From: Desulfuromonadaceae bacterium GWC2_58_13 | GTDB lineage: Bacteria > Desulfobacterota > Desulfuromonadia > Desulfuromonadales > Trichloromonadaceae | Reading direction: 5' to 3' | Length of the DNA: 13,505 bases | Assembly (NCBI GenBank): GCA_001825565.1 | Contig: MHXM01000022.1 | Location: 1-13,505 of the forward strand | Shown: positions 7,256 through 13,505 of the stretch, one piece after another | Layout of the letters: every line of letters begins with the position of its first letter | Numbering within the stretch: the stretch's first letter is position 1 | The notes under the pieces: model-generated | Seen by the model: the letters and a program-made list of their open reading frames with translations, nothing else | Databases searched by the model: none | Told to the model about the DNA's origin: nothing | Position numbers and translations under genes: made by a program

Positions 7256-7277
7256 GGGCAGACACGCAGGTCTGCCC
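7256..7277 (+). repeat. GC-rich GGGCAGAC/GTCTGCCC hairpin upstream of czcA
   Basis: GGGCAGAC (7256-7263) and GTCTGCCC (7270-7277) form a perfect 8-bp stem with a 6-nt loop, 28 bp before the czcA start codon. The sequence resembles short GGGCAGAC...GTCTGCCC intergenic palindromes I recall from several bacterial genomes. The stem is followed by CTTGTCATTTTCTT, which is too broken a T tract for a confident terminator call. It could act as an mRNA stability element or weak attenuator. Confidence 0.5.
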
Positions 7278-7305
7278 CTTGTCATTTTCTTACGGAGATT
7301 CCACA

Positions 7306-10300
7306 ATGCTGGAACATCTGATCGACCTATCCCTGAAAAACCGCCTGCTGACGGTGCTGCTGTTCGCGGTGGCGCTGGCGACCGGGGTCTGGGCGCTGAC
7401 CCGGCTCCCCATCGACGCCTTTCCCGACACCACCCCGGTGCAGGTGCAGATCAACACCGTCGCTCCCAATCTGGGTCCGGAAGAGATCGAGAAACAGCTC
7501 ACCCTGCCGGTGGAGCTGGCCGTCTCCGGTCTGCCGGGGCTGGAAAACGTGCGCTCGATCTCCAAGTTCGGCCTCTCCCAGGTGGTGGCGACCTTCACCG
7601 ACGCCATGCCGATCTACGATTCGCGCCAGTTGATCATGGAACGGCTGGCCAGCGTCGAGCTCCCCGCTGGAATCGAACGGCCGGAGTTGGGGCCGATTTC
7701 CACCGGCCTCGGCGAAGTCTTTCACTACGTGCTGCGATCAAGCAACCCCGACCGCACTCTCGACGAACTGCGGGTGCTGCACGACTGGGTGGTCAAACCC
7801 GAGCTACGCAAGGCGGCCGGGGTGGCCGAGGTCAATTCCTGGGGCGGCCTTGAGCGTCAGTACCAAGTCATCGTCGCCCCCGAGGCGCTGATCAAATACG
7901 ATCTGACTTTCCACGATATCTTCACTGCCCTGCAGGAAAACAATGCCAACGTCGGCGGCGGCCAGGTCACCGCCGGCGGCCAGACCCTGCTGGTGCACGG
8001 CATCGGCCGGGTGGCGAGTCCGGCCGAAATCGGCGGCATCGTGATCGCCGCCTATGAAGGGGTGCCGGTACGTATCCGTGACGTGGCCGAGGTGCGCATC
8101 GGCCACGAACTGCGCCGCGGCGCCGTCTCGGCCCAGGGGAAGGGCGAGGTGGTGCTGGGCCTGGGCTTCATGCTCATGGGAGAGAACAGCCGGGCGGTGA
8201 CCACCGCCCTCAAGGAACGGCTGGAAGCGGTGCGCGGCGCCCTGCCGGCGGACGTGATCATCGAACCGGTCTACGACCGCACCGAGCTGGTGGAGCAGGT
8301 CATCGACACGGTCAAGCATAATTTGATCGCCGGGGCGATCCTGGTCATCGCCGTGCTCTTCCTGCTGCTCGGTAACCTGCGGGCCGGACTGATCGTCGCC
8401 GCCGCCATCCCCATGGCGGTGTTGTTCGCCGTCCTCGGCATGCACGAAATGGCCATCGCCGCCAGCCTGCTGTCGCTTGGGGCGATCGATTTCGGCATCC
8501 TGGTCGACGGCTCGGTGGTGATGACCGAAGCCAACCTGCGCCGGCTGACCCAGCGCCAGCTGGAACTCGGCCGGCCCCTTAGCGGCGAGGAGCGGCTGGC
8601 CAGCATCGCCGCATCAAGCAAGGAGGTGGTGCGGCCCATCGTCTTCGGCATGGGGATCATCATCCTGGTTTTTCTGCCGGTGCTGACCCTGCAGGGGGTC
8701 GAGGGAAAAATGTTCAAGCCGATGGCCTGGACCTTCATCTTCGCCATGGTCGGCGCCCTGCTGGTGGCGGTCCTGCTCAACCCGATCCTCTCCTGGCGGT
8801 TCCTGCCACAACGACCGAGAGAGAAGGAAGCCCGCCTCAGCCTGTGGCTGAAGGATCTCTACCTCGGCCTGCTGCGGCCGGTGCTGCATCACCGGCTGGC
8901 CTTGCTGAGCCTGGTGACGGTGCTGCTGGCCGGCGCCACCTTTCTCGGTTTTCGCCTCGGCGGCGAATTTCTGCCGCGCATGAGCGAGGGATCGCTGGTG
9001 GCCAGCGTGGTGCGTCTGGCCGGGGTTTCCATTGACGAGTCGGTGGCCTACAACACCCGGCTGGAACAGTTGCTGCTGGAACGATTCCCCGATGAAATCA
9101 AGGCGGTCTGGAGCCGCATCGGCAGCGCCGAGGTGGCCACCGACCCGATGGGGACCGAGCTGACCGACATCTTCATGGCCCTGCACCCGCGCGACCAGTG
9201 GACCCGCGCCGCCAGCCAGACCGAACTGACCGCCCGGGTCGAAGCCGCCCTGCACGGGCTGCCCGGCATCCGCACCGTGCTGACCCAGCCCATCGAATTG
9301 CGGGTCAACGAGATGCTCTCGGGGATCCGCGCCGACGTCGGCATCAAGATCTATGGCGACGATTTCGACAACCTGGTGGCTCTGGGCGACCAGGTCGAGC
9401 ACCTGTTGCTCAAGGTGCCCGGGGCGGCGGATGTCTCGGTCGAGCAGATCACCGGCCAGCCGACCCTGCAGGTCAAGGTCGACCAGCAACAGCTCGCCCG
9501 CTTCGGCGTCCCCGCCAGGGATGTGCTCGACCTGGTGGCGGCGGTCGGCTCCACCAGGGTTGGCGAGGTGTTCGAGGGGGAGCGGGCCTTTCCCCTGGTG
9601 GTACGCCTCCCCGAAGCCCAGCGCCGCGATGTGGCGACCCTGGGCGCGACCCTGATTCCGACCCGCGCCGGCGCCATCCTCCCCCTTTCCAGCCTGGCCG
9701 AGCTGAGCGAGGTGGAACGCCCTTCGACCATCAACCGCGAATGGGGCAAGCGGCTGATCAAAGTACAGGCCAACGTACGCGAGCGGGATATCGCCTCCTT
9801 CGTCGCCGAAGCGAAAGAGGCCATCGCCGCCGAGGTCAAGCTGCCAGAAGGTTATCTCATCGAGTGGGGCGGCCAGTTTGAAAACCTGGAGCGTTCGCAA
9901 CAGCGGCTGATGCTGGTGGTGCCGCTGACCCTGGCACTGATCTTCTTTCTGCTATACTTCAGTCTGAAACGCCTGCGCGACGTGCTGATCATCTACACCG
10001 GCATCCCCTTCGCCGCCATCGGCGGGGTCCTGGCCCTCTGGCTGCGCGGCATCCCCTTCTCGGTGAGCGCGGCAGTCGGCTTCATCGCCCTGTCGGGCAT
10101 AGCCGTGCTCAACGGCCAGGTTTTGGTGGCCGCCATCCGCGGCGCTCTCGACGAGGGCCGTTCACTGGTTGAGGCGGTCACCGAGGCTGGCCGCCAGCGG
10201 CTGATGCCGGTGCTCGCCACCGCCATCACCGACGCCGCCGGTTTTCTGCCGATGGCGCTGTCGGTCGGGGTCGGCGCCGAGGTGCAGCGGCCGCTGGCCA

Positions 10301-10419
10301 CGGTGGTCATCGGCGGGGTGCTGACCTCGACCCTGCTGACCCTGTTCGTGCTGCCGGCGCTCTTTCTGGCGCTGGGGAAAAAACCATCGGACCACCAACC
10401 CAAGGAGACAACCCAATGA
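7306..10419 (+). CDS. czcA: CzcA-like heavy-metal RND efflux pump (HME-RND)
   Basis: A 1037-residue inner membrane proton/cation antiporter, the usual length for CzcA proteins. The ATG at 7306 (MLEHLIDLSLKNRLLTVLLF) has GGAGA 7 nt upstream. The open frame reaches back into czcB, but that part lacks RND similarity. Two halves are visible, each one transmembrane helix, a large periplasmic loop, then helices. The proton-relay segment is DFGILVDGSVVMTE, with Asp395, Asp401 and Glu408 matching the Asp402/Asp408/Glu415 pattern known from CzcA. This points to divalent rather than monovalent cations. After the Glu the usual Asn is replaced by Ala (TEA instead of VEN). The C-terminal half has the expected helices from about residue 865 on. 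The stop overlaps the lipoprotein start (ATGA). Specificity among Zn, Co, Cd and Ni is not determined. Confidence 0.96.
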   Translation: MLEHLIDLSLKNRLLTVLLFAVALATGVWALTRLPIDAFPDTTPVQVQINTVAPNLGPEEIEKQLTLPVELAVSGLPGLENVRSISKFGLSQVVATFTDAMPIYDSRQLIMERLASVELPAGIERPELGPISTGLGEVFHYVLRSSNPDRTLDELRVLHDWVVKPELRKAAGVAEVNSWGGLERQYQVIVAPEALIKYDLTFHDIFTALQENNANVGGGQVTAGGQTLLVHGIGRVASPAEIGGIVIAAYEGVPVRIRDVAEVRIGHELRRGAVSAQGKGEVVLGLGFMLMGENSRAVTTALKERLEAVRGALPADVIIEPVYDRTELVEQVIDTVKHNLIAGAILVIAVLFLLLGNLRAGLIVAAAIPMAVLFAVLGMHEMAIAASLLSLGAIDFGILVDGSVVMTEANLRRLTQRQLELGRPLSGEERLASIAASSKEVVRPIVFGMGIIILVFLPVLTLQGVEGKMFKPMAWTFIFAMVGALLVAVLLNPILSWRFLPQRPREKEARLSLWLKDLYLGLLRPVLHHRLALLSLVTVLLAGATFLGFRLGGEFLPRMSEGSLVASVVRLAGVSIDESVAYNTRLEQLLLERFPDEIKAVWSRIGSAEVATDPMGTELTDIFMALHPRDQWTRAASQTELTARVEAALHGLPGIRTVLTQPIELRVNEMLSGIRADVGIKIYGDDFDNLVALGDQVEHLLLKVPGAADVSVEQITGQPTLQVKVDQQQLARFGVPARDVLDLVAAVGSTRVGEVFEGERAFPLVVRLPEAQRRDVATLGATLIPTRAGAILPLSSLAELSEVERPSTINREWGKRLIKVQANVRERDIASFVAEAKEAIAAEVKLPEGYLIEWGGQFENLERSQQRLMLVVPLTLALIFFLLYFSLKRLRDVLIIYTGIPFAAIGGVLALWLRGIPFSVSAAVGFIALSGIAVLNGQVLVAAIRGALDEGRSLVEAVTEAGRQRLMPVLATAITDAAGFLPMALSVGVGAEVQRPLATVVIGGVLTSTLLTLFVLPALFLALGKKPSDHQPKETTQ

Positions 10420-10832
10420 AAATAATTCAGATTGTGCTCTTTTCCCTCCTGGCGCTGGCGCTTTCCGGGTGTGCCGCGACAACCGGCAATCGCCGAGATT
10501 ATCCAACCGTTTCGGTTCCCGGAGGTTCGGTGACGATCCTCGCGGCGCGGGCCTATCAAAAAGTCGATGGGCTGGTGGTTTCCGGCCGGATTAAACGGAT
10601 GCATAAAATCCAATTGCCCGGCCATGTGGACCTCGCCGTCTGCGGGTCGGACGGGACGCTTCTGGTTCGGGAAATGGTCAGGGTTCCCGGGCTGTCTTCC
10701 AATCGCAAGGGGGTTATCGAACTGCCCTTCCGGGTGAAATTGGCCATGGTCCCGCCCGAAGGAACCACGATCCGCCTGCGGTATCACGCGCCGGCTTCGA
10801 CCAACGGGGATTTCAGCTGCACGCTTTCCTAG
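10416..10832 (+). CDS. Small lipoprotein co-translated with the RND pump
   Basis: A 138-residue protein with a lipoprotein signal peptide: a hydrophobic stretch of residues 4-16, then the lipobox LSGC with Cys19 as the lipidation site. The residue after the Cys is Ala, so the outer membrane is the likely destination. The mature domain has VDGLVVSGRIKR, GHVDLAVCGSDGTLL, PFRVKLAMVPPEGTTIRLRYH, a short beta-rich pattern recalled from small exported proteins at the ends of heavy-metal RND operons. The start codon overlaps the czcA stop (ATGA), and AAGGAGA lies at 10402-10408, so it is translationally coupled to the pump. It is the last gene before the operon terminator. A role as periplasmic accessory or metal handler is inference; no characterised homologue is known to me. 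Confidence 0.85.
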   Translation: MKIIQIVLFSLLALALSGCAATTGNRRDYPTVSVPGGSVTILAARAYQKVDGLVVSGRIKRMHKIQLPGHVDLAVCGSDGTLLVREMVRVPGLSSNRKGVIELPFRVKLAMVPPEGTTIRLRYHAPASTNGDFSCTLS

Positions 10833-10856
10833 TTTTTTATCAATAACCGCTTGAGG

Positions 10857-10916
10857 ATCAGCCATTGACATAAAAGCCCACGTCTAAAGACGTGGGCTTT
10901 TATGTCAATGGCTGAT
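10857..10916 (+). terminator. Long perfect hairpin with bidirectional Rho-independent terminator core
   Basis: Two 28-nt arms, 10857-10884 and 10889-10916, are perfectly complementary around a TAAA loop. The central part (AAAAGCCCACGTC / GACGTGGGCTTTT) is a classic bidirectional intrinsic terminator with a GC stem flanked by A and T runs. The stem then continues outward for about 15 further perfect base pairs, which a terminator does not need. It ends the RND operon. Any transcript from the other strand entering from the hydrolase side would also be stopped. Confidence 0.88.
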
Positions 10917-10964
10917 TTTCCACCTCTTTTAAACCTTGCCAGGCCGGCGAGTTCCCCGTTATGC

Positions 10965-10973
10965 TGCTATAGT
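10965..10973 (+). promoter_or_regulatory. Possible extended -10 promoter of the hydrolase gene
   Basis: TGCTATAGT (10965-10973) is an extended -10 element (TGn plus TATAGT). No good -35 stands 16-18 bp upstream. It lies between the operon terminator and the hydrolase ATG, so the gene needs its own promoter somewhere in this 90-bp stretch. Confidence 0.45.
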
Positions 10974-11006
10974 TTAATCCATTCTCCGCCCGGACGGGAA
11001 ATCACG

Positions 11007-11831
11007 ATGGGTTTTCGTCGGAAATTGTCGTTGATTCTGCTGGTGGGCGTGCTGTTCTTCGCGCCTGGAAGCGAAAGCGCCATGGAACATCATTTCATCT
11101 ACTTTCCCGACCGCTCGCTGGTGGCCACCCCCGCCCTGTTCGAGTTGACCTACGAGGAGGTCAGTTTTGCCGCCGTCGACGGCACCAGGCTGCACGGCTG
11201 GTATCTCCCCGGGGAGCCCGACCGTCCGCTGATTCTTTTTTGCCATGGCAACGCCGGCAACATTTCGCACCGGCTCGACAACTTGCGGCAATTGCGCCGC
11301 CTCGGCGTCAGCGTTTTCATCTTCGACTACCGGGGCTATGGCAACAGCGACGGCAAAGCCAGCGAGGCCGGCACCTATAGCGACGCCAGGGGCGCCCTCG
11401 CCTGGCTGAAAAATCGAGGGTGGTCCCAACAGAAGATCATTTATTTCGGTCGCTCGCTGGGAGCGGCGATCGCCGTCCAACTGGCCCTCGAACATCCGCC
11501 AGCCGGGTTGATCCTCGAAACGCCCTTTACCTCCATCGCCGCCATGGGCCGCCACCACAACCCGATCCTCTATCTGGCCCTGGGTTGGCTGCTCGACGCC
11601 CGCTACGACAACCTGGCCAAGATCGCCCAGATCCGGGTGCCGCTGGTGATTTTCCAGGGTGACCGGGACAGCATTGTTCCCCCCGCCATGGCCCGCCAAC
11701 TCTTCGATACCGCCAATGAGCCCAAAATCTGGCACCTCATTCCCGGCGCCGATCACAATAATACCTACGAAGCCGGCGGGGAGGCTTACTGGACGGCCTG
11801 GTCGGAGTTTCTTAGCCAATGTTCAAGGTAA
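11007..11831 (+). CDS. Exported alpha/beta hydrolase (serine hydrolase, BEM46/S33-like)
   Basis: A 274-residue protein. An N-terminal signal peptide (KLSLILLVGVLFFAPGSESA) predicts export, cut near residue 25. The alpha/beta hydrolase core is complete. LILFCHGNAGN carries the oxyanion-hole HG, and FDYRGYGNSDG follows. GRSLG holds the nucleophile serine (GxSxG). GDRDSIVP supplies the acid Asp, and PGADHN the catalytic His. The layout matches the BEM46/YfhR/ABHD13 group of the S33-like superfamily, whose substrates (esters, lipids or peptides) are mostly unknown. The ATG at 11007 is preferred. The frame is open back to 10902, but that start lies within the terminator hairpin and would bury the signal peptide. 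A weak GGGA stands at 10996-10999. It is a single-gene unit, convergent with the regulator. Confidence 0.9.
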   Translation: MGFRRKLSLILLVGVLFFAPGSESAMEHHFIYFPDRSLVATPALFELTYEEVSFAAVDGTRLHGWYLPGEPDRPLILFCHGNAGNISHRLDNLRQLRRLGVSVFIFDYRGYGNSDGKASEAGTYSDARGALAWLKNRGWSQQKIIYFGRSLGAAIAVQLALEHPPAGLILETPFTSIAAMGRHHNPILYLALGWLLDARYDNLAKIAQIRVPLVIFQGDRDSIVPPAMARQLFDTANEPKIWHLIPGADHNNTYEAGGEAYWTAWSEFLSQCSR

Positions 11832-11876
11832 TGCCGGGGGATTGGTTCGTTTGGGGCAGGTTTTCATGAAAGGGAG

Positions 11877-12941
11877 TCAGCGGCGCTTGATCCCTTCGGC
11901 TTCGCCCGTTTTTCGGCTGTCATAGCCGGGAAGTTTCGAGAGCAAGTTGCGGTAGGAGGAGGATCGAACCACCTCGGTCAGGGCGCGAACGCGGGGGTCC
12001 TGCTGGGTAGACTCGGGGATGCAGAGATCGTAGGCCTCATGGCGGATGGCAACAAAATCGACACCTTCCTCCTCGCAAACCAAGCGTACCGAAACGCCCG
12101 CCTGAGCCAAGCCGCTCCGGATCGTCTGGGCCACGCTACGGTGATCACGAGCAATGTGCACGGGTGAGAGCCGCCCTTCGGAGAGTTCGTCGAGTACCTG
12201 ACTGGCCCCCGAGCCAGGCTGCCGGCCGATCCAGCGCAAGTCGGACCGCATGATGGAACCCACGCCCATGGCCGCCAGGCCCGGAGCCAGGGCCAGCCCC
12301 TCTTCCCAATCCGTGATTCGCAAAAGTTGGTAGTCGGATCCAAGGAGTTCGGAGGCCGCCGTTTTATTCCCGTCGGGATGCAGGCCTCCTCCCAGGTGCA
12401 ATCCGGCCGCATGCACCAGCCCTGCGGCCAGAAGTTCAAGCGCAGCGCGACTGGCCCGCGACAGCACCAGCATGCGAAACGGGGTCTGTCGAGCATACTC
12501 GCTGGCCAGAAGCCCCACGGCCGGGTCGCAGCATGCCACCACCAGGGTACGCACCGGCTCGGCAAAAGGGTGGTCATGAAACTGGCCATCGCGCCAGACA
12601 CCGTCGTGGGGAACCGTCCCGAGCGGACTTGATTCGACCGGGTAGATCAATTGACGGGAACCGACCAGCGCCCGCCAGTAGCGGCACGGCTGTTGGGGCG
12701 GCGGCCAAACCCATTCGGCGGTTTCGTTGCCCGCCAGGGCAAAGAGGTCTTCGACCCGGCAACCAAACGCTGCCGACAGCGCCAGGGCGGCAGCGGTCGA
12801 AGGGACCAGACGGCCGGCCTCAATAGCGCTGATGCCGGTGCGCGACAGCCCGGCCCGCTCGGCCAGTTCCTGCTGCGACCAGCTCCGTTCTTCGCGGGCC
12901 TTGCGAATGGTATTCTGGAGAACGAAATTTTCTTTTGACAT
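11877..12941 (-). CDS. XRE-family regulator with PBP-like effector domain, probable molybdate/tungstate regulator
   Basis: A 354-residue protein divergent from modA. Residues about 9-67 form an XRE/Cro helix-turn-helix (IRKAREERSWSQQELAERAG, then SRTGISAIEAGRLVPS and DLFAL). Residues about 130-335 look like the PBP_like domain (PF12727), related to type II periplasmic binding proteins: LVVACCDPAVGLLA, then SRASRAALELLAAGLVHAAG, then GLHLGG...GNKTAA. HTH plus PBP_like proteins often sit beside molybdate or tungstate transport genes, where the effector domain is thought to bind the oxyanion. The start is the ATG at 12939-12941. No Shine-Dalgarno precedes it, and the promoter sets transcription start at or next to the ATG. 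The C-terminal tail is polar (KTGEAEGIKRR). It is convergent with the hydrolase across 45 bp with no visible terminator. Sensing of molybdate is inference from family and neighbour. Confidence 0.88.
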   Translation of the reverse strand: MSKENFVLQNTIRKAREERSWSQQELAERAGLSRTGISAIEAGRLVPSTAAALALSAAFGCRVEDLFALAGNETAEWVWPPPQQPCRYWRALVGSRQLIYPVESSPLGTVPHDGVWRDGQFHDHPFAEPVRTLVVACCDPAVGLLASEYARQTPFRMLVLSRASRAALELLAAGLVHAAGLHLGGGLHPDGNKTAASELLGSDYQLLRITDWEEGLALAPGLAAMGVGSIMRSDLRWIGRQPGSGASQVLDELSEGRLSPVHIARDHRSVAQTIRSGLAQAGVSVRLVCEEEGVDFVAIRHEAYDLCIPESTQQDPRVRALTEVVRSSSYRNLLSKLPGYDSRKTGEAEGIKRR

Positions 12942-12948
12942 GATAGTA

Positions 12949-12966
12949 ACGATATGCCATCATCGT
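12949..12966. promoter_or_regulatory. Candidate operator ACGAT-N8-ATCGT
   Basis: An inverted repeat (ACGAT 12949-12953, ATCGT 12962-12966) covers the -10 and part of the spacer of the regulator promoter. AACGA (12948-12952) and TCGTT (12968-12972) form a second, wider pairing. The position suits autorepression by the adjacent HTH protein. The TAACGAT edge also resembles one arm of ModE sites as I remember them, a weak likeness. Confidence 0.35.
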
Positions 12967-12977
12967 GTCGTTGTCAA
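12949..12977 (-). promoter_or_regulatory. Promoter of the XRE/PBP-like regulator, giving a leaderless mRNA
   Basis: On the minus strand, consensus TTGACA (12977-12972) is followed after exactly 17 bp by TATCGT (12954-12949). Transcription should start about 7 nt further, near 12942, while the ATG begins at 12941. There is no room for a ribosome binding site, and none is visible. Confidence 0.65.
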
Positions 12978-13018
12978 GGGATGCTTCCCGCCAAAAACGT
13001 CGGCAACACCCCTCCTTC

Positions 13019-13031
13019 GGCTAGGATAGCC
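13019..13031. promoter_or_regulatory. Candidate modA promoter -10/operator dyad
   Basis: GGCTA-GGA-TAGCC is a perfect 5-bp dyad that contains TAGGAT (13022-13027), a possible -10 for modA about 44 bp before its ATG. No strong -35 is seen at the right distance (TCGGCA at 13000-13005 is poor), which would suit an activated or weak promoter. The dyad could be a regulator site or chance. Confidence 0.3.
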
Positions 13032-13070
13032 ACCCCAAATATTCCCTGTTTGTTCAGAAAGGAATCCTTT

Positions 13071-13505
13071 ATGCGTACGCTGCTGATTGCGCTACTGCTT
13101 TCTTTTTTTCTTGGTTCGCCTGTTTTTGCCGCCGAGGTCCACCTTTCGGTGGCGGCAAGCTTGACCGATGCGGTCAAGGAGCTCATCGCCACTCATGGGA
13201 AAAATGTCGAAGACGTCAACTTCCTGCCCAATTTCGGCTCTTCGGGCTCGCTTGCCAAACAGATCGAACAAGGGGCGCCAGCGGACATCTTCATCTCCGC
13301 CAACTCCAAGTGGATGGACTATCTGGTGGAGAGTAAACACATCCTGGCCGCGAATATCCGACCTTTTGCCTCCAATTCTCTCGTTTTCGTCGGAAACAAA
13401 AAACTGGCGATCGCCACGCTCGCGGATGTCGCCGGACTCCAGCACATCGCCATTGGCAGTCCGAAAAGCGTGCCGGCCGGCCAATATGCCGAGCAGGCCC
13501 TCAAG
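13071..13505 (+). CDS. modA: Molybdate ABC transporter substrate-binding protein (3'-truncated by window edge)
   Basis: The first 145 residues of a periplasmic molybdate (or tungstate) binding protein; the family is about 250 residues. A signal peptide covers residues 1-20 (MRTLLIALLLSFFLGSPVFA, cut before AEVHLSVAAS). Ligand-binding segments are typical of ModA: VAASLTDA with Ser30, NFGSSGSLAKQIEQGAPADIFISAN, then KWMDYLVE. Later come FASNSLVFVGN and IAIGSPKSVPAGQYAEQALK. AAAGGA at 13058-13063 stands 7 nt before the ATG. Genes for the permease and ATPase are expected downstream, outside the window. It delivers the oxyanion to a ModBC transporter. Molybdate versus tungstate cannot be separated from this part. 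Confidence 0.95.
   Translation, partial: MRTLLIALLLSFFLGSPVFAAEVHLSVAASLTDAVKELIATHGKNVEDVNFLPNFGSSGSLAKQIEQGAPADIFISANSKWMDYLVESKHILAANIRPFASNSLVFVGNKKLAIATLADVAGLQHIAIGSPKSVPAGQYAEQALK

Noticed and set aside
5610..7265. 551-residue open frame on the minus strand opposite czcB
   Set aside because: Shadow of czcB. It has low-complexity Gly/Gln/Ala content and runs into the repeat region, with no domain pattern.
6733..7305. N-terminal extension of the czcA frame by 191 residues
   Set aside because: The added part overlaps czcB out of frame and then translates the inverted-repeat gap. The family N-terminus MLEHLIDLSLKNR begins at 7306 with a good ribosome binding site.
10902..11006. Upstream start of the hydrolase at 10902
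   Set aside because: That ATG is inside the terminator hairpin, and the extension would place 35 residues before an obvious signal peptide.
11832..11876. Terminator between the convergent hydrolase and regulator genes
   Set aside because: Expected from the layout, but no stem followed by a T run could be found in these 45 bases.

Overview
The window comes from a GC-rich bacterial chromosome. Gene content and protein style fit a Desulfuromonas/Geobacter-like (Desulfuromonadales) organism: a methyl-accepting chemotaxis protein with a C-terminal cytoplasmic sensory domain, a heavy-metal RND operon with accessory secreted proteins, a radical-SAM DNA-metabolism gene pair, and a molybdate-binding protein with a divergent XRE/PBP-like regulator. 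This placement is inferred from recalled families, not from a search. No tRNA, rRNA, CRISPR array, transposase or prophage gene was found.

Layout. (1) 3-1822: a 5'-truncated radical SAM protein of the putative DNA modification/repair type, with a CxxxCxxC motif at the window edge and a C-terminal helix-hairpin-helix. It overlaps (TGATG) a DUF4130-type 'probable DNA metabolism' partner. The pair is uncharacterised, and here no uracil-DNA-glycosylase domain or gene follows it. (2) 1955-3745: a chemotaxis receptor with almost no periplasmic domain, behind an AT-rich promoter region. (3) 3758-10916: a heavy-metal efflux operon. It starts at a good sigma-70 promoter and runs small Cys/His secreted protein, czcC-like outer membrane factor, czcB-like adaptor with a His-rich metal-binding N-terminus, a 211-bp non-coding gap full of inverted repeats, czcA-like RND pump, and a small lipoprotein. 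It ends at an unusually long perfect hairpin whose core is a bidirectional terminator. (4) 11007-11831: a secreted alpha/beta hydrolase. (5) 11877-13505: on the minus strand, an XRE-family regulator with a periplasmic-binding-protein-like effector domain, divergent from modA, which runs off the window end. The regulator promoter places its transcription start almost on the ATG, so its mRNA is probably leaderless; an inverted repeat covers this promoter.

How the genes work together. The czcCBA products should form a tripartite complex that exports divalent metal cations (Zn/Co/Cd/Ni class) across both membranes. The two flanking small exported proteins are probably periplasmic accessories. The XRE/PBP-like protein probably senses molybdate or tungstate and controls modA and itself. 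The most unusual items are the repeat-filled czcB-czcA gap, the 28-bp perfect terminator hairpin, the orphan rSAM/DUF4130 pair, the two conserved-looking accessory proteins of the RND operon, and the leaderless self-controlling regulator arrangement.
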